Made by a program: the position numbers and the translations under genes. A stretch of 55,873 bases of DNA, taken from NCBI GenBank assembly GCA_051000395.1, contig JBPCOI010000076.1, positions 1-55,873 on the forward strand. The letters are read 5' to 3'. This DNA comes from JBPCOI01 sp051000395 (GTDB taxonomy: Bacteria > Actinomycetota > Actinomycetes > Mycobacteriales > Jatrophihabitantaceae). Below the pieces are notes generated by a model. It saw nothing but the letters and a program-made list of their open reading frames with translations. It was not told the origin of the DNA and searched no databases. Position 1 is the first letter of the stretch. Every line of letters starts with the position of its first letter. This document shows positions 16,593-24,257 of this stretch, piece by piece.

Positions 16593-16861
16593 GTGAGACG
16601 CCCACGCTCTGCGGTAGCGTCGCCGCTTGATCGAGCGGGGTCTATGGCTCCCTTCGCCTCGACGGCCAGGAGCCGGACGCGGCGGAGCTGAAACTGGTCA
16701 ATCGGTATATCGAGGGTCAGATGGACCTCCGCGAGCTGCACCTAGAGTTGCCGAAGCTGATCCAGCCGGTTCGTCATCCGAGACTGCAACGCCGCGTCGA
16801 CTGCCGGCCCCACGTCACCCGCCGCACTTTCCGCGACATCAAGCAGTTCGTAAAGCAGTGA
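16593..16861 (+). pseudogene. Frameshifted VbhA/Fic-antitoxin-like fragment opposite rep
   Basis: On the plus strand, codons 16631-16861 read SSGVYGSLRLDGQEPDAAEL, then KLVNRYIEGQMDLRELH. The pattern S-x3-D-G followed by a helix with RYIxGxM resembles VbhA-type antitoxins, whose S/T-x3-E/D-G/N motif blocks Fic enzymes. An in-frame TGA (16628-16630) precedes it and no start codon exists in this frame. A GTG at 16593 in another frame joins it if one G is added to the GGGG at 16637-16640. GTG 16593 is five bases after TATACT, a possible leaderless start. No Fic gene is present in the window. The downstream 118 bases overlap rep antisense. Similarity is judged by eye. Confidence 0.35.
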
Positions 16862-18079
16862 CGAGCGCCGTATGAACCGCCAGGTCACGGCATCGAAGAC
16901 GGCGACCGCCGCGTCGCCACGGTCCAGCGATGCCGCGATCTGCTCATCGGTGATCTCCTCCGTGCCGTCGTCGCTGTCGGCGGCGACCTCGGCATCGTCA
17001 TGCTCGCCGCCGCTCAGCAGCTGATCGCGCAGGCCTCGACTCCAAGTCATCTGCCGGCGGCCCTTCGAGGCTCGTTCCCATTCCCGCCACAGATCGAGGT
17101 CAGCGACGTCTCCGGTCTCGGCGAAGTCGCGGAGGATCGCCATCGGCGTCCGGTTTGCGCGCCGCGCGGTCTTGGACGCGCCCCGTGCCACCTCATCGGC
17201 CGCGTCCCACGAGTTTTTCTGGAAGTAGTTTCCGAGCGCGTTCTCACCATGCGTAAGGTTCACGGGCCGCAGGTCGAGCGCGTCCTCCACGGCGCTATAA
17301 CCACGCCGGGCGACGATGCGCTGCCATGCCGCGAGAACCGGTCCCCGGGCGCTCAGGACGCTGTAATGGGCCTCGAACGGGTCGTGCCGTGCGTCTAGGA
17401 AAAGCAGCACGTGCAGGTGCATGTGGAACCCAGCCGCACCGTGCGTGACCTCAGCGACCCGCACGACTCCGGCGAGGTTCGTCGCGTTCTTGAACGTCTT
17501 CCAGGGGCGACCAGAGACAAGCGCGGAGAACGATTCCGAGACAGCGGACCACAGGTCCGCGAGCCGCTGGCCGTTGTGGTGTCGAATAGTCAAGGTCAAC
17601 AACGCCGCCGTGCCACCACGCGCACGCCAGGTATCGAGCGCCTCGCGCAATTCATTCGCGCGATGCTGTCCGATCACAGCCGAGCAGCGCGGACAGGCCC
17701 ACACAGACCCGCACGAAGCGACACCCCGCCACCCGGCCACCCTTTGCCTCGGCTCACCCTCGGAGACGACCAACGCAACACTCCCACCGGGCAGGACCGC
17801 GACCCGACCGCAGTCGCGGACCCGTTGCAGCGTCGACACGTCCCACAGCACAGCACGGGCACGAAACCGCGACCGGCGACGTGCAGAACGACCCTCATCC
17901 CCGGCAGCGGCCGGATAAATCGCAGTGGTATCAAGGCGACCGGCCTGCGGCCGGCCGGGCGCTGGGCGCCGGCCCTGCGCGGCTCGCTGGCGCTCGCTGC
18001 TCGGTCCACCGCGACGCGCCCTGATTGACGGTCGAGGTTCACGAACAGCGCTCGGCTTGGAAGTTGCATTGTTCGACAT
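16742..18079 (-). CDS. Replication initiator protein (HUH rolling-circle type, RepSA-like)
   Basis: This protein should nick the excised circle at its double-strand origin and start rolling-circle replication. The 445-aa protein carries a Cys pair CGSVWACPRC (about 123-132), the HUH metal motif FHMHLHVLL with His at about 219, 221 and 223, and GNYFQKN with a likely catalytic Tyr near 285 followed by Lys near 288. The basic, disordered first 70 residues and an acidic tail flank this core. ATG 18079 lacks a clear ribosome site. The leader contains nested inverted repeats. It is read separately from the transfer operon and ends at TAG 16742. Confidence 0.88.
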   Translation of the reverse strand: MSNNATSKPSAVREPRPSIRARRGGPSSERQRAAQGRRPAPGRPQAGRLDTTAIYPAAAGDEGRSARRRSRFRARAVLWDVSTLQRVRDCGRVAVLPGGSVALVVSEGEPRQRVAGWRGVASCGSVWACPRCSAVIGQHRANELREALDTWRARGGTAALLTLTIRHHNGQRLADLWSAVSESFSALVSGRPWKTFKNATNLAGVVRVAEVTHGAAGFHMHLHVLLFLDARHDPFEAHYSVLSARGPVLAAWQRIVARRGYSAVEDALDLRPVNLTHGENALGNYFQKNSWDAADEVARGASKTARRANRTPMAILRDFAETGDVADLDLWREWERASKGRRQMTWSRGLRDQLLSGGEHDDAEVAADSDDGTEEITDEQIAASLDRGDAAVAVFDAVTWRFIRRSSLLYELLDVAESAAGDVGPAVDAALQSRMTNRLDQLRQL

Positions 18080-18082
18080 GTC

Positions 18083-18151
18083 GGCTCTCCGACGAGATCG
18101 ACCGCCGTTGCCGGAAGTGATCTCGTGTCCACAAGGGACTGGCGGAGAGCC
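18083..18151. repeat. Nested inverted repeats in the rep leader
   Basis: Outer arms GGCTCTCCG (18083-18091) and CGGAGAGCC (18143-18151) enclose inner arms ACGAGATC (18092-18099) and GATCTCGT (18119-18126); both pairs are perfect. The structure starts three bases before the rep ATG. It could be the double-strand origin, a copy-control hairpin hiding the ribosome site, or a regulator site. Confidence 0.5.
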
Positions 18152-18273
18152 CGCCGTTCGTGGCCGTCAGGTGGCCGTACCCGGTCTTGATCGAGCCGTC
18201 AGAACCGGCGCAAGATCAGACAGTTCCGCTAGCTCCGACAGGCACGACGAAGCCACAGCAGACCCGAAATGAT

Positions 18274-18314
18274 CTACGGATCAAGAGGTTGCAGGTTCGA
18301 GTCCTGCCGGGCGC
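18274..18314. repeat. attR: displaced 3' half of the original tRNA-Arg
   Basis: This is the second copy of the 41-bp tRNA segment, with G instead of A in the T-loop (TTCGAGTCC). It is followed by GCAC rather than ACCA, so it is not a tRNA gene but the chromosomal remnant after integration. It marks the right end of the element. The 120 bases from here to 18434 show no gene. Confidence 0.9.
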
Positions 18315-18434
18315 GCACAGCATCGGGCGCCGCCGCGCGGGTGGACGGCAGCACTCGTCCGCCCTAAACGGGCCGGGCGCGGCAACACGAGGCGGAGAGC
18401 CGCGGGCCCAACACCACGGCGGCTCGCTGCGGGC

Positions 18435-18608
18435 CTACCGGCGCTTGCCGAACCGGAACGACAGGCCCGGCGCGAGCCTGATCCTGGCGCCCCCACGCGA
18501 GTTCAGCGTGACCCGGCCGACGCGCCTGGACTCGGAGATCCCGGTCCGGGAGACGTTCAGCCACGAGGACCGCCCGGTACGGACACGCTTACGGAATACG
18601 AACGGCAT
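18435..18608 (-). CDS. DUF4236-like small basic protein
   Basis: The 57-aa product starts MPFVFRKRVRTGRSSWLNVS and is rich in Arg and Ser, with a Gly-rich SRGGARIRLAPGLSFRFGKRR end (shown in pieces: SRGGARIRLAPG, LSFRFGKRR). This fits the short beta-repeat family DUF4236 ("MPxxFRKS...LNxSxxG"). The ATG at 18608 is set by that conserved start. It lies just outside attR and is chromosomal. The function is unknown. Confidence 0.6.
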   Translation of the reverse strand: MPFVFRKRVRTGRSSWLNVSRTGISESRRVGRVTLNSRGGARIRLAPGLSFRFGKRR

Positions 18609-18662
18609 GGCGCGACACCTCGATCGTCTCGAGCAGAGCATGGCAGAGCCGCCCGCTCGCCG

Positions 18663-18690
18663 CCAGCCAGCCAGCCAGCCAGCCAGCCAG
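18663..18690. repeat. Tetranucleotide tandem repeat (CCAG)7
   Basis: Seven perfect CCAG units occupy 28 bases in the 186-base gap between the DUF4236 gene and the ABC permease start. No supported gene covers it. Slippage here would change spacing upstream of one or both divergent genes. Confidence 0.9.
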
Positions 18691-18794
18691 CACAGCCCAC
18701 CAGCCCGCACCACGCCCGCCGGGGACGTCCGGACGCTCACCTCCCGTGGGGTCAACGGTGCCCACCGACTGTCGCCGGGTGCGCGTGGCGGAGA

Positions 18795-21700
18795 ATGATC
18801 AGGCGCGTGCACCGGCTGAGGTTGTTGCTGCGCGGCCTGTGGTGGCGCCGCGGGCTGACGGCGGCGGTGCTCGCGGTCGCGGTCGTGACGACCACGGCTG
18901 CGGCCCTGGGACCGCTCTACGCCCGTGCGGCAGCGGAGTCGATCCTGCAGGATCACCTGACCCAGGCCGGTTCGACGGCCGGACTCTCGGTGCATGCGGA
19001 CCTGGACATCGGCAACCCGACGGCCTACCGCCACTACGCTGCCGCCGTCCCGAAGCCGGGCGCGATCCGCGGGTACGACAGCGTCATCGCGGGCCTCTAC
19101 ACCTCCGAGGGCGTCGCGGCGTCGCTGAGCGCAGGGTCGCCGCCGCTGGGTTCGGTACAGACGAGCTTGGTGTGGCGCGACGGGCAGTGCCGGCACCTGG
19201 TGATCGTGACCGGACGCTGCCCGCGGGCACCCGACGAGGTGATCGCCAGTCAGCGCACGATCTCCAGCGGTTACTACCAGTGGAAGCTCGGCACGACGCT
19301 CTACCTGGGCGTGGTCACCGAGTCGGACGATCCGCTGTACACGACGCCGATACCCACGCCGCACCCGGTGAAGATCGTCGGTAGCTACCGTCCGATCAGC
19401 GCGAGCGACCCGTACTGGTTCCAGCAGCCCTACTTCGACACGCACGTTTCGCCGAACGCCCCCCCGACCGTCGATGCCCTGTTCGCCGCCCGCAACGAGT
19501 TCGGCTCCTTCAAGCCCAACACCTACGTCCAGGCCGACTTCGACTATCCGCTGACGGCGGCCAAGATCCGCCTGGACGATGTCGCCTCCGAACGTGCGAC
19601 GGTGCGGCACCTGCTCGCCACGCACACCGGCCTCAGCGTGATCCAGGCGCGGAGCGACCTGCTCGGTGTCCTCGCCGCGGCCGCGCACGAACGTCATCTG
19701 GTGGACATCGGGACGCTGCTGGTGACGCTGCAGCTCGCGTTGCTGGCATGGCTGGTGCTCTTCCAGATCGTCTCGGACGCTGTCGAGGCCCGGGGCAACG
19801 AGATCGCGATGGCCAAGCTGCGGGGGCTTCCGCCCGGCTCGACGGTGCGCTTCGGGCTCGGCGAGCCCGTGGTGCTACTTGCCGCAGCCGTGCCGCTCGG
19901 CCTGCTGGCGGCATGGGGCGTGACGCATCTGTTCGCGGCGTCGATCCTCGTCGCCGGCGTGCCCGTGGTGCTCACCTGGAGCGCGGCGCTCACCGCGTCC
20001 GTCGCCTTCGCCGGCGGGCTGGTCGCCGCCGGACTCGCCGGGTACCGGACGCTCACCCGTTCCGTGCTCGACCAGTGGCGCCGCACCACCCGCAGGCCGG
20101 GGCAGGGGCCGCTGACCCTGCTCGCCGACGTCGTGCTGGCAGCGGGCGCGATCACCGGCGTCGTGCTGCTGCGCGGAGAGCGCAGCGCGGGCACCGTCAA
20201 CGACACCGCGGCACTGCTCGCCCCAGGCCTGCTCGTGTTCGCGGTGGCGCTCGTCGGCGTGCGCCTATTGCCGCTGGCCTGCCGCCGGTTGGCCCGGATC
20301 ACCCGGGGGTCGCGACGGATCGGACTGTTCCTCGCGGCGCGGCAGGTGGCGCGGCGTCCGGTGGGGCTGCGCCTGGCCGCATTCCTCGCGTTCGCGGTCG
20401 GCCTGGCCACGTTCGCGGTGGCCGGTGAGACGGTGGCGAGCGCGAACCGCGCGGCCCGGGCCGAGGCCGAACTGGGCGCCGATCGGGTCGCCGCGGTGCA
20501 GTTCGCCCAGGGCCTGGACCCGGTCGCCGCCACTCGCCGGGCCGACCCTGCCGGCAGGTGGGCGATGGCGGCGGCGACGTGGCTGCCCGACGGCGGGGAC
20601 TCGGTGACCGGAACCGTGCTCGGGATCGATTCGTCACGGCTGGACGCCGTCGGCAGCCCGGTGGCCGGTGGCCCGACGCGCGCAGCCCTGGCCGCGCTGG
20701 TCGGCGCCACGACCGTCGCACCGATCACGCTCACCGCGCCTCGGATGCGGGTACACCTGAGCGCGTCCAGGCTCACCGGCGACGTGCCACCGGACGTCCA
20801 GGTCAACTTCCGGACGCCGCGCAACCCCTACCTGAACGCCGAAGGCGGCCCGATACGAGACGGTGCCCACGACTACGTCGTGCCGCTGAGCTGCGCATCC
20901 GGCTGCACGCTGCGCGGGCTCACCTGGGACCGGCCCATCACCGCGCAGAAACCGCTCGGCGGCACCATCACGCTGACCGGACTCGACGTCGGCACCGGCA
21001 GCACCTGGACGCCCCTGGACCTTGGTCTGCACGCGCGCCAGTCGTGGTACGCCGCGGTGCCGCAGGGGCAGGCGAGCGACCGCGTCAGCGTCACGCCCGC
21101 CGGTGTCCGCGACGTGTTCGGCAACCAGGACGGCGGGTTTGGCGGGATCGCCTACGCTGCCGATCCGACCCCCATGCCCGCGGTAGCGACCCTGCCGGCC
21201 ATCGCCACCGGCTCGACCGTGCCGCCCGTGCTGCAGATGAGCGACTCCACGCAGACCGTCGCGACGTTCGCGGTCGTGCGTTATGTGCGGGTGCTGCCCT
21301 CAGTCCTCGACGACGGGGTGGTGCTGGACGTGCGATTCCTGCAGGACGAGCTGCCCGGCTTCGGGTCCGAGGCGAACTGGCAGGTGTGGCTCGGCCCCGA
21401 GGCTCCGCCGGACGCGCTCTCCCGGCTTGCCGCAGCGGGACTGCAGGTCGAGGCAGTGAGCAGCCAGAGCGCGCGCGTCAGCGTGCTCGGCCGGCAGGCG
21501 CCCGCGCTGGCGCTGCTGCTGCTGCTGGCCTGCGCGATTGCCGGCGCGGTGCTCGCGGTCGGCGGCACCGCGATCTCGATCAGCGCCAGCAGCCGCCGTC
21601 GCTCGTACGAGATTGCCGCCCTGCGCGCCGTGGGCGTGAGCCGCGGCTCGCTGCTGCGGGCAGGCGTCGCGGAGCAACTGCTGCTGCTCGGGACGGCCGT

Positions 21701-21923
21701 CGTGCTCGGCGTGCCCACCGGAGTGTTCGCCGTGCTGCTGGCGATGCCCGCGATCCCCGAGTTCGCCGACCACACGCCGATCACGCTGCACTACACGCCG
21801 CAGCTGCTGCCGACGGCGCTGTTCGCGGGCGCGTTCGTGGTGCTGCTCGTCGCGACGGCGGTCGTCGCCGGACGAGTCCTGGTCCGCGCGGCCGTACCCG
21901 ACCGCTTACGGGAGGCGGCGTGA
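18795..21923 (+). CDS. Large FtsX-domain ABC transporter permease
   Basis: This 1042-aa membrane protein probably forms the whole membrane part of a MacB/LolCDE-type exporter or mechanotransmitter. A first helix at about residues 16-42 is followed by a long outer domain and three to four helices of FtsX domain one (about 305-440). A second set of helices lies at about 455-550, then another outer domain. The final FtsX domain (about 900-1030) contains SRRRSYEIAALRAVGVSRGSL. GGCGGAG precedes ATG 18795. The next gene's GTG overlaps its TGA. The cargo is unknown. Confidence 0.85.
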   Translation: MIRRVHRLRLLLRGLWWRRGLTAAVLAVAVVTTTAAALGPLYARAAAESILQDHLTQAGSTAGLSVHADLDIGNPTAYRHYAAAVPKPGAIRGYDSVIAGLYTSEGVAASLSAGSPPLGSVQTSLVWRDGQCRHLVIVTGRCPRAPDEVIASQRTISSGYYQWKLGTTLYLGVVTESDDPLYTTPIPTPHPVKIVGSYRPISASDPYWFQQPYFDTHVSPNAPPTVDALFAARNEFGSFKPNTYVQADFDYPLTAAKIRLDDVASERATVRHLLATHTGLSVIQARSDLLGVLAAAAHERHLVDIGTLLVTLQLALLAWLVLFQIVSDAVEARGNEIAMAKLRGLPPGSTVRFGLGEPVVLLAAAVPLGLLAAWGVTHLFAASILVAGVPVVLTWSAALTASVAFAGGLVAAGLAGYRTLTRSVLDQWRRTTRRPGQGPLTLLADVVLAAGAITGVVLLRGERSAGTVNDTAALLAPGLLVFAVALVGVRLLPLACRRLARITRGSRRIGLFLAARQVARRPVGLRLAAFLAFAVGLATFAVAGETVASANRAARAEAELGADRVAAVQFAQGLDPVAATRRADPAGRWAMAAATWLPDGGDSVTGTVLGIDSSRLDAVGSPVAGGPTRAALAALVGATTVAPITLTAPRMRVHLSASRLTGDVPPDVQVNFRTPRNPYLNAEGGPIRDGAHDYVVPLSCASGCTLRGLTWDRPITAQKPLGGTITLTGLDVGTGSTWTPLDLGLHARQSWYAAVPQGQASDRVSVTPAGVRDVFGNQDGGFGGIAYAADPTPMPAVATLPAIATGSTVPPVLQMSDSTQTVATFAVVRYVRVLPSVLDDGVVLDVRFLQDELPGFGSEANWQVWLGPEAPPDALSRLAAAGLQVEAVSSQSARVSVLGRQAPALALLLLLACAIAGAVLAVGGTAISISASSRRRSYEIAALRAVGVSRGSLLRAGVAEQLLLLGTAVVLGVPTGVFAVLLAMPAIPEFADHTPITLHYTPQLLPTALFAGAFVVLLVATAVVAGRVLVRAAVPDRLREAA

Positions 21924-22648
21924 ACGCGCGGACCGCGTCGCGCGGCGGGGCGCAGATCCGCTGCGCGGACGTCGGGCAGGTCTATCGCATCGACGGCGAG
22001 GACGTCGTCGCCCTGCAGCACGTCGAGCTCACCATCGCCGAGGGGGAGAGCGTCGCGTTGTTCGGGCCGTCCGGGTCGGGCAAGTCGACGCTGATCTCGC
22101 TGCTCGCCGGGTTGCGCCGGCCCAGTTCGGGACGGGTCTGGCTGGGCGACGAGGAGCTCAGCGCGCTGTCCGAGCGGTCGTTGCTGCGCGCGCGCGGACG
22201 GCAGGTCGGCGTCGTGCTGCAGAATCCCAGCCGCAGCCTGCTGCCCTATGGCAGCGCCGAGGACAACATCCTGTTCGCGCAACGGCCCGTCGAGCGGGCC
22301 GCCCGTGGCGCTCTGGCCGAGCCGTCCGCGCTGCTGCGCCAGCTCGGCCTGGACGAGTTCGCCGGCCGGCGCGTGGCCAAGCTGTCCGGTGGCGAGCAGC
22401 AACGCCTGTCCGTCGCGGTGGCGATGGCCGCCTCGCCCCGACTGCTGCTCGCCGACGAGCCCACCAGCCAGCTCGACAGCCACAATCGCGACCTCGTTGT
22501 CGAGCTGATGCGCCGAGTCGGCGAGGAGTTCGGCACCACGATCGTCGTGGTCACCCACGACCCGGCCGTCGCCGACGCGACGCGACGACGGATCACCCTG
22601 GACGAGGGCCGCGTCGTCGGCAACGAGTCCTACCGAGGTGCACGATGA
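21920..22648 (+). CDS. ABC transporter ATP-binding protein (first of a pair)
   Basis: This 242-aa LolD/MacB-type nucleotide-binding subunit has Walker A GPSGSGKST (about 50-58), a Q-loop in VVLQNPSRS, signature LSGGEQQR, Walker B LLLADEPTSQLD and H-loop VVVTHD. The GTG start overlaps the permease stop by four bases. GGGAGG is 4-9 bases upstream. It overlaps the next ATPase gene by four bases, so the three proteins are made together and probably assemble as one complex. Confidence 0.9.
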   Translation: MNARTASRGGAQIRCADVGQVYRIDGEDVVALQHVELTIAEGESVALFGPSGSGKSTLISLLAGLRRPSSGRVWLGDEELSALSERSLLRARGRQVGVVLQNPSRSLLPYGSAEDNILFAQRPVERAARGALAEPSALLRQLGLDEFAGRRVAKLSGGEQQRLSVAVAMAASPRLLLADEPTSQLDSHNRDLVVELMRRVGEEFGTTIVVVTHDPAVADATRRRITLDEGRVVGNESYRGAR

Positions 22649-23397
22649 GCCCCGGGCGCCACGCGGCACCGGACGCCGGCGAGCCGGACTACTTCGAGAT
22701 CGAGTTCGAACCGCACGTCGAGGCCCCGCAGCTGCCTCCGCAGCCGTTGCTCTCCGGGACGGTGTCTGCCCGCGGCCTGTGCTTCGCCCGAGCCGGGCGC
22801 ACGATCCTCGACGGCGTGTCGCTCACCGCACATCCCGGCCAGGCGCTGGCCGTCACCGGGCCGTCGGGCAGCGGCAAGTCCAGCCTGCTCGCGCTGCTGG
22901 CCGGCCTGGAGCAGCCCGATGCCGGCGAGGTCCGCCACGACCGTGCGCCTGGACGGCGGGGGCTCGTGCTGCAGGGCTACGGCCTGGTCGGCGTGCTCAC
23001 CGCGGCCGAGAACGTGGAGGTGGCCCTGCAGGGCGGGGCGGCGGGCGTGCTGCGGCCGGACGAGGTGCGCCGGCGGGCGGGTGCGGCGCTCGCTGCGGTG
23101 GGACTGGACGAGGTCGCCGAGCACCTGGTCGAGGAGCTGTCCGGCGGCCAGCAACAACGCGTCGCGGTGGCCCGGGCGCTCGTCGTGGACCCGGAGCTCG
23201 TGTTCGCCGACGAGCTGAGCGCGGAACTCGATCACGACTGGAAGCAGCGGGTGCTCGACCTGGTCCTCGACGTCGCGCGCCGCGGTGGCGTGGTCGTCCT
23301 CGCCACCCACGACGCCGGGGTCGCCGCCCGCTGCGATCGGGTCGTGCGCCTCGTCGACGGGCGCATCGATGTCAGCGACGATTCCGGGCTCGCGTGA
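22645..23397 (+). CDS. ABC transporter ATP-binding protein (second of a pair)
   Basis: This 250-aa subunit starts with an unusual acidic 40-residue extension (PDYFEIEFEPHVEA) before the ATPase core. Walker A GPSGSGKSS, signature LSGGQQQR and H-loop VLATHD are intact. In Walker B the usual EPTSALD is ELSAELD, keeping the catalytic Glu but changing the D-loop neighbourhood. With one double-FtsX permease and two different ATPases the system is likely a heterodimeric exporter. It ends the operon. Confidence 0.88.
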   Translation: MSPGRHAAPDAGEPDYFEIEFEPHVEAPQLPPQPLLSGTVSARGLCFARAGRTILDGVSLTAHPGQALAVTGPSGSGKSSLLALLAGLEQPDAGEVRHDRAPGRRGLVLQGYGLVGVLTAAENVEVALQGGAAGVLRPDEVRRRAGAALAAVGLDEVAEHLVEELSGGQQQRVAVARALVVDPELVFADELSAELDHDWKQRVLDLVLDVARRGGVVVLATHDAGVAARCDRVVRLVDGRIDVSDDSGLA

Positions 23398-23430
23398 GCA
23401 CCGGCCAGCTGCTGCACATGCCCGAGAGCG

Positions 23431-24228
23431 TCAGCCGGGTTGCTCGTCGCGGGACTCGGTGACCTTGTGCTGCATCCGCAGCAACCGCAGGAACGTCACC
23501 AGCACGACGCCGCCGACGACGTTGCCCAGCGCCGACCAGCCCATCGCGCCCAGCCAGTTCAGGTAGCCGTAGGGCGCTGCGGCCCACAGCCCGGCGAACA
23601 TGAACAGCGAGTCGAGCACGCTGTGGAACAGCTGCCCACCGGCCAGCAGCGCGCCGAACAGGATCGCGGGGACGAGCTGCACGCCGAGGCTCTCGCTCGC
23701 GTGCTGCATCCGGGTCATGAGCGTGATCGCGGCGCCGGCAAGGACGGCGAGCGTGAAGGAGTGGATGTTGATGCCGAGGTCGGCGTAGTGGGTCCCGACC
23801 TTCACCGCGGTAGCCCTCAGGTCGGGACGGGCGGTGATGATCAGCCACGTCACGATCCAGCCGCCGAGCAGGTTCAGCACCAGCGTGAGCACCCACAGCC
23901 GCGCGAGCGCGACCCATCCGGAGCGCCCCGCGACGACGGTCACCACCGGCACCAGGAAGTTCTCGGTGAACAGCTCGCTGCCCGCGAGCAGCAGCGCGAC
24001 GAAGCCGAGGGAGAACGCGAGGCCCGCGAGCAACGTGCTGTGCGTCTGGTCGTCGACGATCAGGTAGGCGAGCACGCCCATCCCGACGTCGATCCCGCCG
24101 AGCAGGGCGGTGGAGAACAGCTGCAGCAGCGGGCGCGCGAGGCGGTCCTCGCCCTCCTCCACCAGCCGGTCGAACGCGTCCTCGAGCTCGGGTTCCGGAC
24201 GCTGCGGCTCGGACGGGCGTTTCGACAT
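23431..24228 (-). CDS. Formate/nitrite transporter family (FNT) channel
   Basis: This 265-aa membrane protein is predicted to have six helices and to assemble as a pentamer for small monovalent anions. A charged N-terminus of about 45 residues precedes the helices. LAGSELFTENFLVP resembles the FNT signature in helix 2-3, and LLNLLGGWIVTW-like sequence (LVLNLLGGWIVTW) follows. The His of HADLG type loops is not clear, so the ion is uncertain. The ATG at 24228 is preceded by TAGCGT with a six-base gap (24235-24240), indicating a leaderless message. Confidence 0.82.
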   Translation of the reverse strand: MSKRPSEPQRPEPELEDAFDRLVEEGEDRLARPLLQLFSTALLGGIDVGMGVLAYLIVDDQTHSTLLAGLAFSLGFVALLLAGSELFTENFLVPVVTVVAGRSGWVALARLWVLTLVLNLLGGWIVTWLIITARPDLRATAVKVGTHYADLGINIHSFTLAVLAGAAITLMTRMQHASESLGVQLVPAILFGALLAGGQLFHSVLDSLFMFAGLWAAAPYGYLNWLGAMGWSALGNVVGGVVLVTFLRLLRMQHKVTESRDEQPG

Positions 24229-24257
24229 TCCCTGACGCTAGGCCAGTATCTTCGATT

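Larger units (their letters stand above)
10794..18314. mobile_element. Integrated actinomycete conjugative element (AICE, pSAM2-like) of about 7.5 kb
   Basis: The element is bounded by direct repeats of the tRNA-Arg(ACG) 3' half. It encodes the modules that define AICEs: tyrosine integrase and excisionase next to attL, an FtsK-like DNA translocase for double-stranded transfer, and a HUH replication initiator next to attR. All confident genes are on the minus strand. A single strong promoter in front of a ten- or eleven-gene operon and a separate rep gene make up nearly all of it. AT content and codon use are visibly more relaxed than in the flanking genes. No NUDIX/Pra-like or GntR (KorSA-like) regulator was recognised, unlike pSAM2, and no obvious cargo such as resistance is present. 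Confidence 0.9.

Noticed and set aside
16559..16741. 60-aa minus-strand ORF directly after the rep stop
   Set aside because: It starts right after the rep TAG but has no recognisable features, covers the promoter and one operator of the transfer operon, and its codon pattern is explained by the opposite antitoxin-like frame.
18274..18314. Second tRNA-Arg gene
   Set aside because: Only the 3' half is present, without a D-arm, 5' acceptor strand or CCA; it is the attR remnant.
18435..19697. 420-aa minus-strand ORF
   Set aside because: Its C-terminal 57 codons are the DUF4236 gene; the rest is the antisense shadow of the FtsX permease and the CCAG repeat.
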